DNA of 64,000 nucleotides, from assembly GCA_016748015.1 (NCBI GenBank), contig JAAOMT010000760.1:234663-298662 (forward strand). Reading direction: 5' to 3'. Shown piece after piece: positions 11,046 to 23,188 of this stretch (its first letter is position 1; each line of letters starts with the position of its first letter). The DNA comes from Geosiphon pyriformis (lineage: Eukaryota; Glomeromycota; Glomeromycetes; Archaeosporales; Geosiphonaceae). The notes beneath the pieces were generated by a model. It saw nothing but the letters and a program-made list of their open reading frames with translations, ran no database searches and was not told the origin of the DNA. The position numbers were made by a program, and so were the translations under genes.

Positions 11046-11184
11046 TGTAGTCCTGACTGGCCTGAGTGGCTGGTCATGTGTAGAAAGCACATGATTTGCA
11101 CCTAGTTTAGATCATTTGTATGATGTATAGCACTAGGTCGCATTTGGATCTCACTTGTTAAATTAAATAAAAAAAAATAAAAAA
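11046..11184 (+). other. LINE copy 2 3' UTR and A-rich tail
   Basis: This short 3' UTR (GGCCTGAGTGGCTGGTCATG, then a CTAGTTTAGA block, ending CTCACTTGTTAAA and an A-rich run) is repeated at 38766-38895. It is also recognisable in eroded form near 25540, 30190, 39990, 40310 and 40530. It is probably the region recognised by the RT for target-primed reverse transcription. Confidence 0.7.
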
Positions 11185-11309
11185 AACTTCTTTCTTTTTT
11201 TCATCTAAAATTCCCAAAAAAAAGTTAAAAAGTTTTTTACTATTTAATACAATAAATTTAAATCTTTTTGCTTAATTATGAGACTATTGTTAGCTTTAGT
11301 ATTGCTGTT

Positions 11310-13102
11310 ATGAAAAAGACTGTTAAAGATTCTGGCTTTAGTGATGGTTTTAGGACCATTTTGTCTAAGAAAAAGAGAAAAAATGATGTTTTAGAAGATG
11401 GTATTAACAACAAAAAGAACTCAGTTAAAGTGCAGAATAGTTGTTCATGGAGTTCAAAGACTGATAACACTATTGAGTTGGATAATATTAACATAAAAGA
11501 GGAATGTTTGGTAGAAAAAACCAGTTTTAACTATAGTAAAAATAGTACTAATGCTGATGGGAATTCTGATCAAACACTTAAAGATTCGTGAATTAAAACC
11601 AAAAAGACATTGGACAAACCATTAGAAAAAATTAATTTCTCAAGTAGTGGTTGTGATGATAATATTCTTTTAGAACTTTCTTTTTTCTTAAAGAATTTGG
11701 TCAATATCTCTGTTTTTAAATCTTTCACTTTGAATATTAGACTAGATAAAGTTGTTGGAAAAACATCTCAAGAAAAATGCTTGATGGTTAGGAAATTATT
11801 TTCAGGAATTAATGGTTTTGGAGGGGGTCTCTACTCTCTCAAAATTTGCTGAGATTATTAAGGCAATGTTTACTTTCAAATTAAATATGGCACAAGCTTC
11901 TAAAAAGGCCAAAAATATAAAGATTATAGTGAATATTGATCTTAAGAAATTTACTGAACATTTAAATTGGGCTGTGGTAATAAAAAAAATTTTAATTAAA
12001 ACATTAACTAAAACTGTGCATACTGTGCTTTCCAAGTTTGAAATTATTAAGTTGATCAAGATGCAATTGGTAGGACTGTGGCAAAAAACTGTGATTGAAT
12101 TTAGTAATATAGATTATGCTGATTTGGTTACAGCAAAGTGGTCTATCTTAATCAGAAAAGATGCAGTTTATATTGCTAAGACTGACATAAATAAAGAATT
12201 ATGAAATGTGAGAAATAGTCATAAGACTTTGTTGTACACATTATCAGTAGAAACAAATACACATAATATCTGAGACTTTATTAAGTCAGTTGGTAATAAA
12301 ACTTGTGTTATTAATCATTATCTGGTCATATATACCTGATCCAAATGTGCTGTAGTGTGTTTTAACTCTGTCAAATTACTTGATGCTATTATAAAAACTA
12401 CTCTGGTTCTAAGAAGTGCCAATTTGCACTGGTCTTAACTGGGTTTTTTCAAATATGTTAAGTATGAAAAAATTGGGCATATATTATTAGGCTGTTCTGT
12501 GAATAGAAATTTTACCTCTGGTAAATCTTTGTGCAAAGTATTATTAGACACAGATAAAAGCAAATTGGCAACCATTTATGCCAAACAAACAGCTCTTGTT
12601 GCTTATTCAGTTGCTTTTGGTGGTGTTTTTTAGGCTAAGATTGCTGGTGAGTCTTCTTTTTTCTTTCTTTTTGTGCATAATAGTATGGTTAGTTTTGGCT
12701 TTTTTTCAGTGGTAAATTCTCTCTTGTCTACTGTTAATAAAGTAAAATTACATTTAGTTAATATTGAAAGCAGTCTTACCAAACTCATGAAACAAATTGG
12801 TAAGTTGGCTAAGAGATTGGAGTTACTTATGCTAACAGTTTTTTAGTCTAACTTTGGATATCAGCTGTTAGTAATCTTCTCCTCTCTTATCACAAAATTA
12901 AGTAAGTGATATAGTAATAAAAGAAAACTTGGATGAAACCACTAATGGTAAGACTGCTATAATTTTGAGCTCATCTATCTCCTTTGAGATTGTCAAATTG
13001 GAAAACATGTTAGAAGGACTTTTTGCTTTGGTGCTAAACTTGTTAACATGTTTTGATAGTTTGGTTTTGGCTGGTGGTATGCTTCTTCAACCTTCTTTTT
13101 AA
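11310..13102 (+). pseudogene. LINE copy 3 ORF1 (broken)
   Basis: It aligns throughout with ORF1 of copy 1: basic N-terminus (ILSKKKRKNDVLEDG), GINGFGGG block near 11805, RRM-like block FEIIKLIKMQLVGLWQK near 12040 and a degraded CCHC region near 12450-12490. The frame shifts by one at a purine-rich G tract at about 11818-11825, exactly where copy 1 also shifts. Further stops (TGA at 11589, TGA at 12202, TGA near 12270) sit where Trp or other one-transition codons would be expected. The first ATG that aligns with copy 1 is at 11310. Confidence 0.78.
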
Positions 13103-13277
13103 TGAGTAATTTTGTGTAGAAAATTGTTACATGCAATATTAAAGAAATGAACAATCTTGTAAAACAGAATGATATTATTTGTTGGCACAAAGACATAGAT
13201 AATTTGATTTCTATTTTTACAAAAACAAAACTGAAAAAAAAAGTTCAGTTGTGAATTGTCAACAAATTTGATGGCAT
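13102..13277 (+). pseudogene. LINE copy 3 ORF2 start, endonuclease N-terminus only
   Basis: The ORF2 ATG at 13102-13104 overlaps the ORF1 stop TAA at 13100-13102. The translation resembles the endonuclease N-terminus (TCNIKEMNNLVKQNDII, then FTKTKLKKK) with a TAG replacing the early Trp. It ends at the LTR boundary. Confidence 0.7.
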
Positions 13278-14233
13278 TATTATAAGTGATTATTTGAATA
13301 GATAAAATAAATAACAAACCTGTAACTTGGTGCTTAATAGCTAATATGGTTTGTAATACCTAAAGGTTTTTGTGATCTAAAAGTTTTGGTTTGAGTCCTT
13401 TGTATAATAAACAGAGATTCAATAATTGTTTTTAGTAGCCTTCTGAAATTACAATTTCATCAAATTTTTTTCTCAGCATGGTGGTTAGTAATCCTCCTGG
13501 TGTTTTATCTATAGCTTTTCAGAATTGCAATTTCATTAAATTTCTTTCTTAGCATAATGACTGATAATCCTTTTGGTAAGTTATTCTTAATAATAAGTAT
13601 TCTACTCTTGTTTCACGAGTTTTTTACCAGTTTCTTTAATGTCAGTAATTTCATGTGTTAATCTTTAATTAATTAGTAAATAATAAACAAAAACAAAAGA
13701 AAGAAAATAAAATAAAAGGAATAAACCAAGACAAAAAAAGTTAGTATTCCATCAATAGCTATGATCAAGAGCTATTAGCCCAGTATAGTTTTAAATATTA
13801 GTAAGTATTAACATGAATTGTTGATAATACAAAGATGAATTGTAATAAAAATAAGTATATTTATTAATGTTTAATATTTCTATTTCAAGTTATAAAATAC
13901 TATCATATGAAAAAATGAATAGGAAATTGGAATTGGAACTGGAGATTCTAAAACTCAGAATTCTGTTTTTTTTGCTTTTAATGCTACTACTACATATACA
14001 TAAATTTCATTGTATAAGATTTTTTGAATTCTTCAATTTTTAATCTGGAATCCTGTAATTTTTTGAGAAAAATTCTGGAATTCTGGAATCTTGCAATTTT
14101 TTACATAGAAATTCTGTAATTTTGGAATCTTGTGATTCTTCTAAGAAGAATTCTGGAATTTCACTTTTATTATATCTTATTTTAATTGGCTAATTATGTA
14201 CTAATATATAATTCTCATATTCTATAAGTAATA
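13278..14233 (-). repeat. LTR A (3' LTR of gypsy element 1)
   Basis: 956 bp, related along its length to LTRs B, C, D and F. It keeps a TATATACATAA-like box near 13990 and clustered AATTCTGGAATT repeats near 14030-14160. The termini are eroded from TGTTA...TAACA to TATTA...TAATA, consistent with transition mutation. A polypurine tract (minus strand) lies just inside at about 14234-14250. Confidence 0.8.
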
Positions 14234-16000
14234 TTATTTTCTCTTTTTAATATTAAGCTTCATTAAAATTTCTTATATTTCTTAATTTTCTTTCTTTGAT
14301 TAACTTTTGAATTTCTTTTTCCAAAATTACTTGGATTATTTTAATTTGTAATTCTTCAAATTAAGCATTGGTGATTTTTCTCAATTGATTAATAGTAACT
14401 GTATCCATTATTGGATTAAGTAGTATTGCTAATCAATTTTGAAATTCTGTATATAATTAATATATGGCTTATGTTTGTGTAAACAGATTGTTCTTCCCCA
14501 CAAATTGTTTTAGTTGTTATAGTATTATTGTGTTAAAAAACCATTTTGTTTTATCTGTGTATAAGTTCTGTATATTCAGACTTTGTCCCAAGTAATAATA
14601 ATAAAAGTTTCTTGAAAATTGTTGTATCCACCAATTCCAAGTTTCTATTGTTAATTTTTGGTATAGTACAGCTGTTTTTGGTATTTCTATTAATAATTTT
14701 ACTTTTGCTATTATCTTATTTATAGTGTTTTTCAATTTTCTGTGTACTTTATATTAGGGTTTTTTTTATTATATTTGTATCAAATAATTTATTGGTTAAT
14801 TGTAATTTCTAGGTTTGTTTGTTTAATCAATTAGAATAGTTGTTATGTAAGTAAATAAATGTTATTGGTAATTTCCATCTTTTTATTATTGCTTTTGGTT
14901 ATATCTATCATGTCTTTATATATTATTTTGTTTAATCAATTTGACATGTTTGTATTGATGACTATGATTGGTTTTAAATCTTATAGAATCTTATCTGGTT
15001 GGACTAGTATTTATTGTATTCTCAGTTGTAAATTTTTCTAATAGATGATAATACTGTATTGTAGTATGATTTTAGTTGATTTTTATGTGCTGCTTTGGTT
15101 AAAATTTTGTTGTCCTATCTTAATTTATAAGCTCTATTTTTTAGAATTTTTTCTATGTAAAATAGTCTATTCTATTTGGAATCAAATTTTCCATTTCATT
15201 GTTTTTTCACTTTGGTATAATATAAGAGTACTTTGTTTCCAATTCTGAATTTAACTGGTTTATTTGGTAATTAGTTATTATGTTGTTTTTTTTGTTTTTT
15301 TTGTTTTTTTTGTGATCTTTAAATGTTATCAGCTGTTTTTTGTCTTTTGTTTTTCAATGTTTTCATTAGTTTGTATATTCTTCTTAGTAATATTCTTTGG
15401 AAGTTGGCTTTTGTTATTGGTTTAGTTAATAAGTATTGACTTTTATCTTAACTGGTAATGTTGTTGTTCTACTATAAACAAATTCAAATAGTGTTGCTTG
15501 TGTAATATCTTGCTTTATTGTTTAATAAACAAATAGTACTAATGATATAAACAAATTTCATTTATTCTGGTTTTTTTAACTAATTTTGGCAATTGTTTCA
15601 CACAATGTTTTGTTAAATCTTTCTACTAAACCATTTATTTGTGAATAATACAGTAATAATAATAGTCTTTTAATTCCAAATTTTTGGCTTAATTCAGTTA
15701 ATGTTCTGTTTACAAAGTAAGTTTCTTGATCTGATAATAATTTTTTTAAACAGCTGTGTCAACAAATCAAATCTTGATAAATGAATTTGGCTATGGATTC
15801 TGCATTTGCTCTTTGAATTGCTTTTATCTTTGGCCATTTTATAAGATAGTCTATAATTACTGCTATATAATAATTGTTTCTGTTGGTTATTGTTAATGGT
15901 TTAACTAAGTCAATTCCAATTTTATTAAATGATTGTTTTACTTTAATTGGTCTTAATGGTTCACTGGATCTTGTTTTTTTTCTTTTCTAACAAGCATTAC
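14234..16000 (-). pseudogene. Gypsy element 1 integrase core and C-terminal tail (degraded)
   Basis: This region is collinear with 53696-55540 of element 2. The integrase core around the second catalytic Asp and the Glu is recognisable on the minus strand near 15600-15740, with the block FNKTLCETIAKI after the Glu. The linker and tail are recognisable near 14520-14735 (ORF start MKNTINKIIAKV). Integrase would insert the cDNA into the chromosome. Stops and frame breaks are frequent, so it is not functional. Confidence 0.7.
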
Positions 16001-16159
16001 AATTTTGGATGTATTAAATAATATTTGAATACATTAATAATCAATAATATCTCTTTCTGATTCTTTCTATGATTGCTTCTTTATAAAAATATCCTGCTGT
16101 TAGATCTAAGTACATGTTATATAGTATTGTTTTTTTCTTTGATTCTGTGATTACTCTGA

Positions 16160-17620
16160 ATAGTTGATCTGAATTTTTTCTGTTTTTTTAATATAGTATA
16201 TTTTGGTAAGTAATAAAATATTTTGATTGTTGTTTTATGGTGTTTTGTTCCTTTTAAAATAATTTTTTCTTAAACTGTTGAGTATTAATATAGTGTTAGA
16301 GTTGTTAATATTTTTGTGTATTTATTTTTTGTTATATTTTTGGTTTTAAAATGTTCTTAGATTTGTTTCATTTGTAACAAACTGTTAGCATTTCCATTTT
16401 TTTTTCCTTTTTTATAATGTATAGTATATTTAAATGGTGAAAGTTTTATTTTTCATCTGGCATGACAATTGTCTCTGAATTTTTGCTTTTGGATTGATGT
16501 TAATTCTTTGTGATTAGTGTATATTTCAAATTTCTGGCTTAAATATTTTTTCTATTTCATGACTGTCCAATAGATAGTTAAGTGTTTTTGTGCTAATATT
16601 TCATAATTTTTTTTAGCTGAACTTAAGCTTTGGCTGGCATATGCTATTGGGTGTTTTTTTTTATCTGGTTCTCTCTGAAATAATATGGCTCCCAATACTT
16701 GACCAGATGCATTAGTAATGATAATAAATGGTTTGTTGTGATTTGAATAGATTAATACTAGTGCTTAGATGAATTTTCTTCTTAGTATATTGAAAGCTTC
16801 TTGCTGAGTTTTTGTTTATTTATATTTCATATTTTTGGCTTGGAGCTAGTGAAGTGGTTGAGCCAGTTTGAAAAAATTCTGAATAAAGTGATGATAATAT
16901 TCAGCAAATCTCAAAAATGCTCATAGTTTTGTAAGATTTGTTGATACTAAAAAGTTTTTGATGATCTCAATCTTGTCTGAATTTATCTTAATGCCGTTTT
17001 TGCTTATAACATATTCCCAAAATTTCAGTTTTGTTTTGCTGAAGAAACACTTGTTTGTATTTAGTTTCAATTTAGCTCTTCTTAATTTCTCAAACACTTG
17101 CTGTAAATAATAAAGATGATTATTGAATGTTTTTGAGAACACATTGGTGTTATCCAAATACACAACTACTGATTTCCATAGTAGTCCAATATAAACAATT
17201 TCTATGAGCCATTGAAATGTGGCTGAAGTATTGATTAAGTCAAATAACATAATTTTAAACTCAAAATTCTCTTTTCTGGTTGTAAAAGCAGTTTTTTTTT
17301 ATCTTCTGGTTTCATGGCTACTTGCCAATAACTGCTGTCTAAATCTAATGTTGAAAACCATTTTTTCTTCTAAAAGCATCAAATAATTCCTGAATCTATA
17401 AAATCAGATAGCTGTTTCTATGAATAATACTATTAAGTTTTTTATAATCCACACAAAAGTAAATCTTTTCATTTTTTTTGTAGACTAATATCATTAGTAA
17501 TAATTATAAACTCATTGTCTAATATCTGGTTAATTTTCTGTCAGATGATTTTATGGCTTGCTGGTAGTATTTTATATGCTCATTGTTTAATTAACATAGT
17601 ATTTTTAGTCTTAATTTAAT
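16160..17620 (-). pseudogene. Gypsy element 1 reverse transcriptase / RNase H (degraded)
   Basis: The best-preserved piece is the minus-strand ORF 17250-16921. It carries the RT palm and thumb start: LINTSATFQWL, VVVYLDNTNVFSKTF, then NTNKCFFSKTKLKFW. The active-site box is YLDN, against YLDD in element 2 at the same place, which is a loss of the second catalytic Asp by one G-to-A change. The RNase H region downstream (16900-16400) aligns with element 2 but is broken by many stops. Confidence 0.8.
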
Positions 17621-17699
17621 GTTGGATAATGTCAATTTTGCCAATTTATTTTCACTGACAAAGATATTAGTAAAATTGTTAAGCAACATTTTGAGCTGT

Positions 17700-19298
17700 A
17701 TTTATTGGAGTGGATCTAAGTTTCCTAAGTTTATTTGTTTTAATTGTTTTAGTTAAAGTAAATAACATTCCACATATTCGTAAAGTTGTAAAAAATTTGA
17801 AATAATGCTTGGTAGTTGTTCTTCAACTTTAGTGCTTAAATATTTGATAGTAGTTCTATTTGGTATTTTAATGGTGTCTCTAGTTGTATTGTAGATGGAA
17901 ATTTTAATATATTTGTAATTTCTAGCTAATATATAGAAATTGGTAATAGCAATCTCTTCTGATTCACAAATTATGGCTTCTACTTCAAAGATTTGGAGTT
18001 GATCTTTCACTTTTCTTTCTATAACTATTAAATACTAGTCATATGGTGGAATAGAAATTGATTAATAAGTGAAGATAATTTCTCCCTTGTTAATAACTTT
18101 TTTTTCTGCCATATTAACTGGTATATTTATTCTACCTGTGAATCTGAATTCATTTTTCCCTTTGGCTGTAATCCTTAATTCTTCTCTTGTTCCCATTGGC
18201 ACTAATTAAGCTATTTTCACCAAAAATAGGAATATTGTTTATGCTATCTTTTCATTTGGTTTAATTACATATTCTTTTTCTAAGTTATTTTGTAGCATTG
18301 CAATAATATTTTCTATATATCTTGTATTAATTATTCCTCTTTTTATGTTGATTTTTTTTTTCATTAAACTATTTCTAGATGTTAGTTGAATTATAGTTGT
18401 TGTTAGAATTTCCAATGTTACTTTTAGATCAATACATGTGCACAAATATGGTTCCAATTTAATGGCATCTTTTCTTGGATATTTTAGATCAAATCCTGTA
18501 TTGGTATTATGCATGCATTTTAATATAATATCTTCATTATTATTGCTAAACCATTTGAGTTCTTGCTTCTTATAAAGATCAAGAAGCACAATATATTGTT
18601 CTGAGTTTAAATCAGAGTTTGAATTGTTACCATTTTTGTTGTCATTTTGAATAGAGCTGGAACTGTTGTTATTATTATCATCATTGTTAAAGTTTGAATT
18701 GTGATTGAGTGACAATTTTGATTCTGTTTTGCAGTTGCTAATTGGTTTTTTCTCTTCTGGAATTGTGTAGATCATATATGGTGGTAAATTGTAAATAAGG
18801 TCACAATTATTACAATACTGAAAGTTACATAGTATTAAACAATGATCACAAAGGTGAGTGTTAAGTTGTTTTAAATATTGCTTTTGCTCCTTTCTAGTGA
18901 GTGCTAATTCTTGATAGTATTTATGGAATTGTTTAAAATTTATTACATTAAGAATAATATTAGAATTTGGGACCCAAATAATCTCTTCTGGTTCTAATAA
19001 GTTGTTTTTGATTATTTTGATTTCTTCTGGAATTGCACCTTCAATTTTGGTGATTGTCATTCTCCATATTTTGTCATTATCATATGAACAACTATCTAAA
19101 TGTTTCATAGCTCTTCTTCAAACAGCATCTATTGACATTCTTTTTCTTATTCAATTGCTGATTAAAATTGTGTATTGACACAATTTGTTATATGTTTCTT
19201 CATGCCCAGAAATGTTATTTTACATTCCTTTATCTAGGAGTGTTTCCTTATAAGCAAGACATGATTTATTGTCCTATTTTCTTTGTCTTTTTGGTTAT
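17700..19298 (-). pseudogene. Gypsy element 1 Pol segment: Cys-cluster plus dUTPase-like domain
   Basis: The minus-strand ORF 19108-18239 (289 residues) has a Cys cluster CDHCLILCNFQYCNNC near residue 80 and an acidic Asn/Ser-rich linker. It ends with a dUTPase-like domain. Motif 1 is TGFDLKY. Motif 2 is LTSRNSLM, against the canonical RSSLA. Motif 3 is GIINTRYIENI, where canonical has IIDxGY and the Asp is Asn here. Motif 4 is NEKIA, directly followed by a TAA where element 2 has Gln (QAIFLP). The minus-strand ORF 18010-17753 continues the same polyprotein toward RT. Family knowledge: trimeric dUTPases hydrolyse dUTP to limit uracil in DNA. Its role in this element is inferred. Confidence 0.72.
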
Positions 19299-20095
19299 TA
19301 TTACAAGTGATTATTTGGGGTCTCAAATCAAATAACAAACCCATAACTTGGTACTTAATAACTGATTTGGTTGATGATATCTGAAGGTTTTGGTTGTTTG
19401 AAGGTTTTGGTTAAGTTTTTTATATAATAAACAAAAATTTAATAACTGTTTTATCTGTAGTTTCCTAAAATCACAATTTTGTTAATTCTTTTTTTGGTTT
19501 GGTGACCAGCAATTTTCTGGTAAGTAATTCTTAAATTCAAGTATCTACTCTCTTGCAAGGATTTTTTACCAGGCAATCTTTAATGTCAATAACTTAGTGC
19601 TTAATTCTTAATCAATTAGTATACAACAATAAAAAAGAAAATAAAAAAAATAAAGAAAAATAAGCCAAGACAATTAAAGTTAGTATCTTATTAATAGCTA
19701 TGATCAAGAACTATTGTTTTAGCATAGTTAAGTATTGGCAGCTATCAACATGGAGTGTTGATAGTCAGAGTTTGATGAATATTTTTCAATCAAATGATAG
19801 CAACATAAATTAAATATGGATAAGTATTTTATTAATATTCTAATAATTTTACTTTAGTAGATATAAACTATCTGTGAAGTAATTAGTAAATAGATAGAAA
19901 AAGAAGTTCAAACTAAGAGGTCTTGGTCCTAATTCTGTCTTTTCTGCTTCTAATACTCTTGCTATATATACATAATTTAAGTTTTATAAGATTGCTCACA
20001 TTTTTAAGCAATGTGCTTATGTAGTAATTACTACTTTCCTATTGGTCTATCTGTTTTTCTACTATTTTTTTTATATGTTTTTTTTATGAATAATA
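19299..20095 (-). repeat. Solo LTR B, inserted in gypsy element 1, with TTAT target duplication
   Basis: 797 bp, alignable to LTR F (799 bp) but with eroded termini (TATTA...TAATA for TGTTA...TAACA). It interrupts the Cys-rich Pol region. The sequence left of it (up to 19298) and right of it (from 20096) joins into the continuous sequence seen in element 2 near 58790. TTAT is present on both sides (19295-19298 and 20096-20099). This fits an insertion followed by LTR-LTR recombination. Confidence 0.78.
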
Positions 20096-20748
20096 TTATT
20101 CAAAGTGTTCAAGAATACATGGGTAACAGTAATATTTGGTCACTGTTGGCTATTTCTTATTATTATCACAACATGCACTTATTGTTGACAATTTCTTATC
20201 ACAATTAATGCAAATTAGTTTTAGTTAATAATAGTTTGACTGACATTAAGTAGTAATAATGTATGGGGTATATGTAGAAGTAGTTGCTTGGAATTTTTCT
20301 TCTTCTTTTTCTTTCCCTTTTTTCTTTTCTTTTTGTATAAGTACTGGTAGTAATTTTTTGTGTTTTTTCTCAGCCCATAATACTTGATATGTTTTTTAGG
20401 TAGGTTTTTTTTTTCTTCTTCAAACTCGATCAGTGACTGTGTTTTGGTGGTGGTCTTGAAATGACCATAAGTGGCTGGTATTTAGATGTTCTAACTGTTC
20501 TGGCTTAGTTGCAATTCCTGAATATTTCAGTCAAGCATGACATTGGTTTTGAACAGCCAGTTATTTTTAAATAATGCTTAGTACTGTGTGGCTTCTATAA
20601 TAAGAACCTTTATGGATGCAATAATACTATTGATTTTAAATAAGAAGTTATTAATCTCACCAATAGGCATTTTTGTTATTCCATTGGCAGTAATAATTCT
20701 AGTGTTGGCAGCACAATTAATTTGGTGATCTAATTGGTTTATGAGTTG

Positions 20749-21021
20749 TCATGTGATAATGCTGCCAGCTGATCTACTATCTAGAATTAGTTTGATAAAC
20801 TGACTATCAACTTTGGCATTTGTATATATTATAATAATAAGTTTTGATTCAAGAGTGGCTCCACTGAATAACAGTATTTCGACTGGTTTTTCTAGTTTAA
20901 AAGAGAAAATGACAGTAAGTAATTTGTTTTTAATAATGGTTGCTAAAGATATGTTGTTGGTGAGTAGTTGGGTTTGATTAAGTTTTTGTTTGTTGAGTTT
21001 GGTATCTTCTAAGGTAACCAA
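20749..21021 (-). pseudogene. Gypsy element 1 aspartic protease region
   Basis: On the minus strand the ORF contains the retroviral-type protease core LILDSRSAGSIIT, preceded by LFSGATLESKLI. The canonical active site is DSG or DTG; here it is DSR, a one-transition change that also occurs in element 2. The frame ends at TGA right after SIIT, again as in element 2. The enzyme would process Gag-Pol, but this copy is probably inactive. Confidence 0.7.
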
Positions 21022-21429
21022 AAGACTTAAATAGTTCTGGAAATTTGGGTTTTAGTTGTATTCAGTTCTTGAACTCTGCTGACATGATCTTGAGGACTGT
21101 TGCAATAAGCTGGAAATTGTTTGATGCATTACTATTACTGATTGCCAATTTTGTTGAGTGTAAGTAATTCTCAGTCTTAGATTTTCAAATATTTGAACTG
21201 GGTTTTGTGACAGTATTTGGATTGATTAGGGTTGATAAATTACTTGTGGCTGTAGTTAATAAATAACTGGAACTGGGATTTAATAGATTGAAGGTGTGTA
21301 TATTAGTTATTACATTATTTGTGAATAATAAGATTGATATTAATTTTAATTTGGAGAATAATTCAAAATTTGAAACAAGTGATTAGGGTTTCAATGTTAA
21401 TTTTCTGATTGTTGGTTATTTAATCTCAA

Positions 21430-23045
21430 TTGGCAGTTTATTCTTAGGTGTTTTTGTTTACCACAGTAGTGGCAAACATATATCTCTTGTTGTTACTGTT
21501 AATTAGATAAGGATAGACATGACTGATTTTGGAATCAATTAGAGCTTTTTTGATTATTGCATCATTGTAAAGGTTGATAAATAATCTGATTATTAGCTAA
21601 GTATTCTTCCAATTTTTAATTAATTAAGTCACTGAATTATTTTAATTTTGAGTCCAAGTCAAATAATTCATTTATTACCAGATTTATGATTTGGACATGA
21701 TTGACTTTTAATTTGGCTGATTCAAAGTCTCTAACATAGGTGATTGCTGTTTGTAGTGTTACTAGATATAATAAATGTACACACTATAGAATGTTGCTGT
21801 ATAATCTATGAATCAACTGATTCAAAATTTGTGCCACAATAAAATAATTGGCATTAATGACCTGGATTTGGTGCAGATTGCAATAAAAGTGTCCCAAATA
21901 TGTAATAATGACTTTAGTTTCTTCTTGTTTAATAGTGATAAAAATATTTGCCAATCAGTTAATGCTATTATTATTACTAAAATACCTTAAAAATTTAATC
22001 TTGAAATCATTGAAATTTTGGGGTTTCTGTGTTAAGCTTTAATATCATAAGTTAGTGGTATCTTGCAAGAAATATGGGATTGCTTGAAAGGCTTTGGCAT
22101 TATCCCAATTATTAGCCATGATTGCTTTGGTAATATTGTTTAGCTAGACTTAAGTATTATTCTCTTTGCCAGTAAAATTTTTTAATTTGGTAATTAGTGT
22201 ATATGCCATTAGTGCTATTATTAGTTGTTGTTGTGATTGTAATTGAAGTTGTTGCTGCAGTAGTAATTGCAGCTGTTGTTGTTGTTCAATAATTAGGACA
22301 ACTGGTAATGAATTAATTATAATAACTAAAGATAAGTTTTGAAGAATAATAAGAGTGGTGTTTAAATTGTTCTGATTTTGCTGAGTTGAACTAATTGGGA
22401 TTTGTATTTCTGGGTTTTCTGGAATTGGGTTTTGATAATTAAATTTCTGATTTTTATCATCTTTTTCTTCTTCTGATTCCATTATTTTTCAAGAACTAGC
22501 AGTTCTGAAATTTGGTTGAAGTAGTAGTGATTAAAATTTTGATGGCATTGGTAATTGCAATTTAAATTTCTTAAAATAATTACCATAGGTTCTTAATAAC
22601 TCTGCTTTCTTTTATTTATTTTAAAACAGAAGTCTGTTTAATAGAGTTGTTGTATTTGTTGTGAACACACCTATTAATATTATATTGATAGTACTTTTGA
22701 GTATATAATAGTATAATAGATTAGCTGGTAAATCAACTCTCTGTTTCTTCCAAGTAAGTAATTATATTTGCTTTGGAATTCCTGCTGGTATTTGTAGTTT
22801 TTCTTTGCCTTTTCTGCATAGATAATAGGAAATTTTTATTGAATGTGATTTTCAATTTTTTTATTGATTTCAGTGATGATCAGTGCAAAATTGTGATTTA
22901 ATAGTAAGCTGGTGTATTGAATTAATTTGCTGTAGAAATTTTCTCTTGCTGATTCTGTATTTACTAGTTCTCCTAGGAAATATTTAATTTTTTTGTTGAT
23001 GTAAAAGTTGAAGACTAATTTTGCTAATAGTTGGTTGTTGTTCAA
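21430..23045 (-). pseudogene. Gypsy element 1 Gag with CCHC knuckle (degraded)
   Basis: Reading leftwards, the N-terminal part (23045-22836, NQQLLAK-like, then ENFYSKLIQYTSLLL) is followed by a Gln-rich tract (22290-22220) within ORF 22482-22150. A retrotransposon-Gag core follows, in which LHQIQV and ILNQLIHRLYSNIL are recognisable (about 22010-21790). A CCHC knuckle CHYCGKQKHLRINC (about 21480-21437) closes the region. Gag forms the virus-like particle and binds the RNA through the knuckle. Several stops interrupt the frame. Confidence 0.72.
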
Positions 23046-23170
23046 TCTTAAGTGTTGACAGTAATGTTAAAATAAGAATTTAACAAATCTTAAATGGTTT
23101 GTTTTTTTTAATTTTAATTTTGCCACTTTTGAATAGTTGCTGTTAGTACTGGTTCTTTGTAAAATTATAC

Positions 23171-23186
23171 TTCACAAGAAGCACCA
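23171..23186 (-). promoter_or_regulatory. Candidate primer-binding site of gypsy element 1
   Basis: On the minus strand TGGTGCTTCTTGTGAA begins two bases inside LTR C. A TGG start next to the 5' LTR is typical of a tRNA primer-binding site. I did not identify the tRNA. It differs from the site of element 2 (TGGCACGGAATTGG). Confidence 0.45.
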
Positions 23187-23188
23187 AA

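Larger units (their letters stand above)
4287..11184 (+). mobile_element. LINE copy 2, nearly full length, inactivated by nonsense mutations
   Basis: This is a complete non-LTR retrotransposon with a 5' leader of about 110 bp, ORF1 (4396-6357), ORF2 (6357-11045), a 3' UTR and an A-rich tail ending near 11184. All ORF1 fragments share one frame and all ORF2 fragments share one frame. The 6.6 kb therefore has no net frameshift, only premature stops. The 5' leader and 3' tail match LINE copy 4. Its 3' tail directly abuts the 5' end of LINE copy 3. I could not identify a convincing target-site duplication because both flanks are A/T tracts. Confidence 0.92.
11185..13277 (+). mobile_element. LINE copy 3, AT-shifted, cut off by gypsy element 1
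   Basis: This copy begins immediately after the tail of copy 2, with a 5' end matching that of copy 1. It carries a broken ORF1 and about 60 codons of the ORF2 endonuclease. The LTR of gypsy element 1 starts at 13278, inside the codons for a KFDG motif. Codon use has moved strongly to A/T relative to copy 1, although the two are clearly the same family. The rest of ORF2 is not found directly beyond the gypsy element. Confidence 0.85.

Noticed and set aside
13273-13277. GGCAT or ATGGC/ATGGT as the target duplication of gypsy element 1
   Set aside because: The partial match is offset from the LTR termini by two bases and does not agree with the clean 4-bp duplications of the related solo LTRs.
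14859-15248. Two adjacent hydrophobic plus-strand ORFs
   Set aside because: They are antisense to the gypsy element 1 integrase linker, and the corresponding element 2 region shows the coding strand is minus.
20011-20208. Plus-strand ORF with hydrophobic segments resembling a membrane protein
   Set aside because: It spans the end of solo LTR B and the antisense strand of gypsy pol. The T-rich antisense strand naturally yields Phe/Leu/Ile-rich pseudo-proteins.
22220-22290. Gln-rich tract as a host transcription-factor gene
   Set aside because: It lies on the coding strand of gypsy Gag in the expected place, and element 2 has a related region near 61060-61150.
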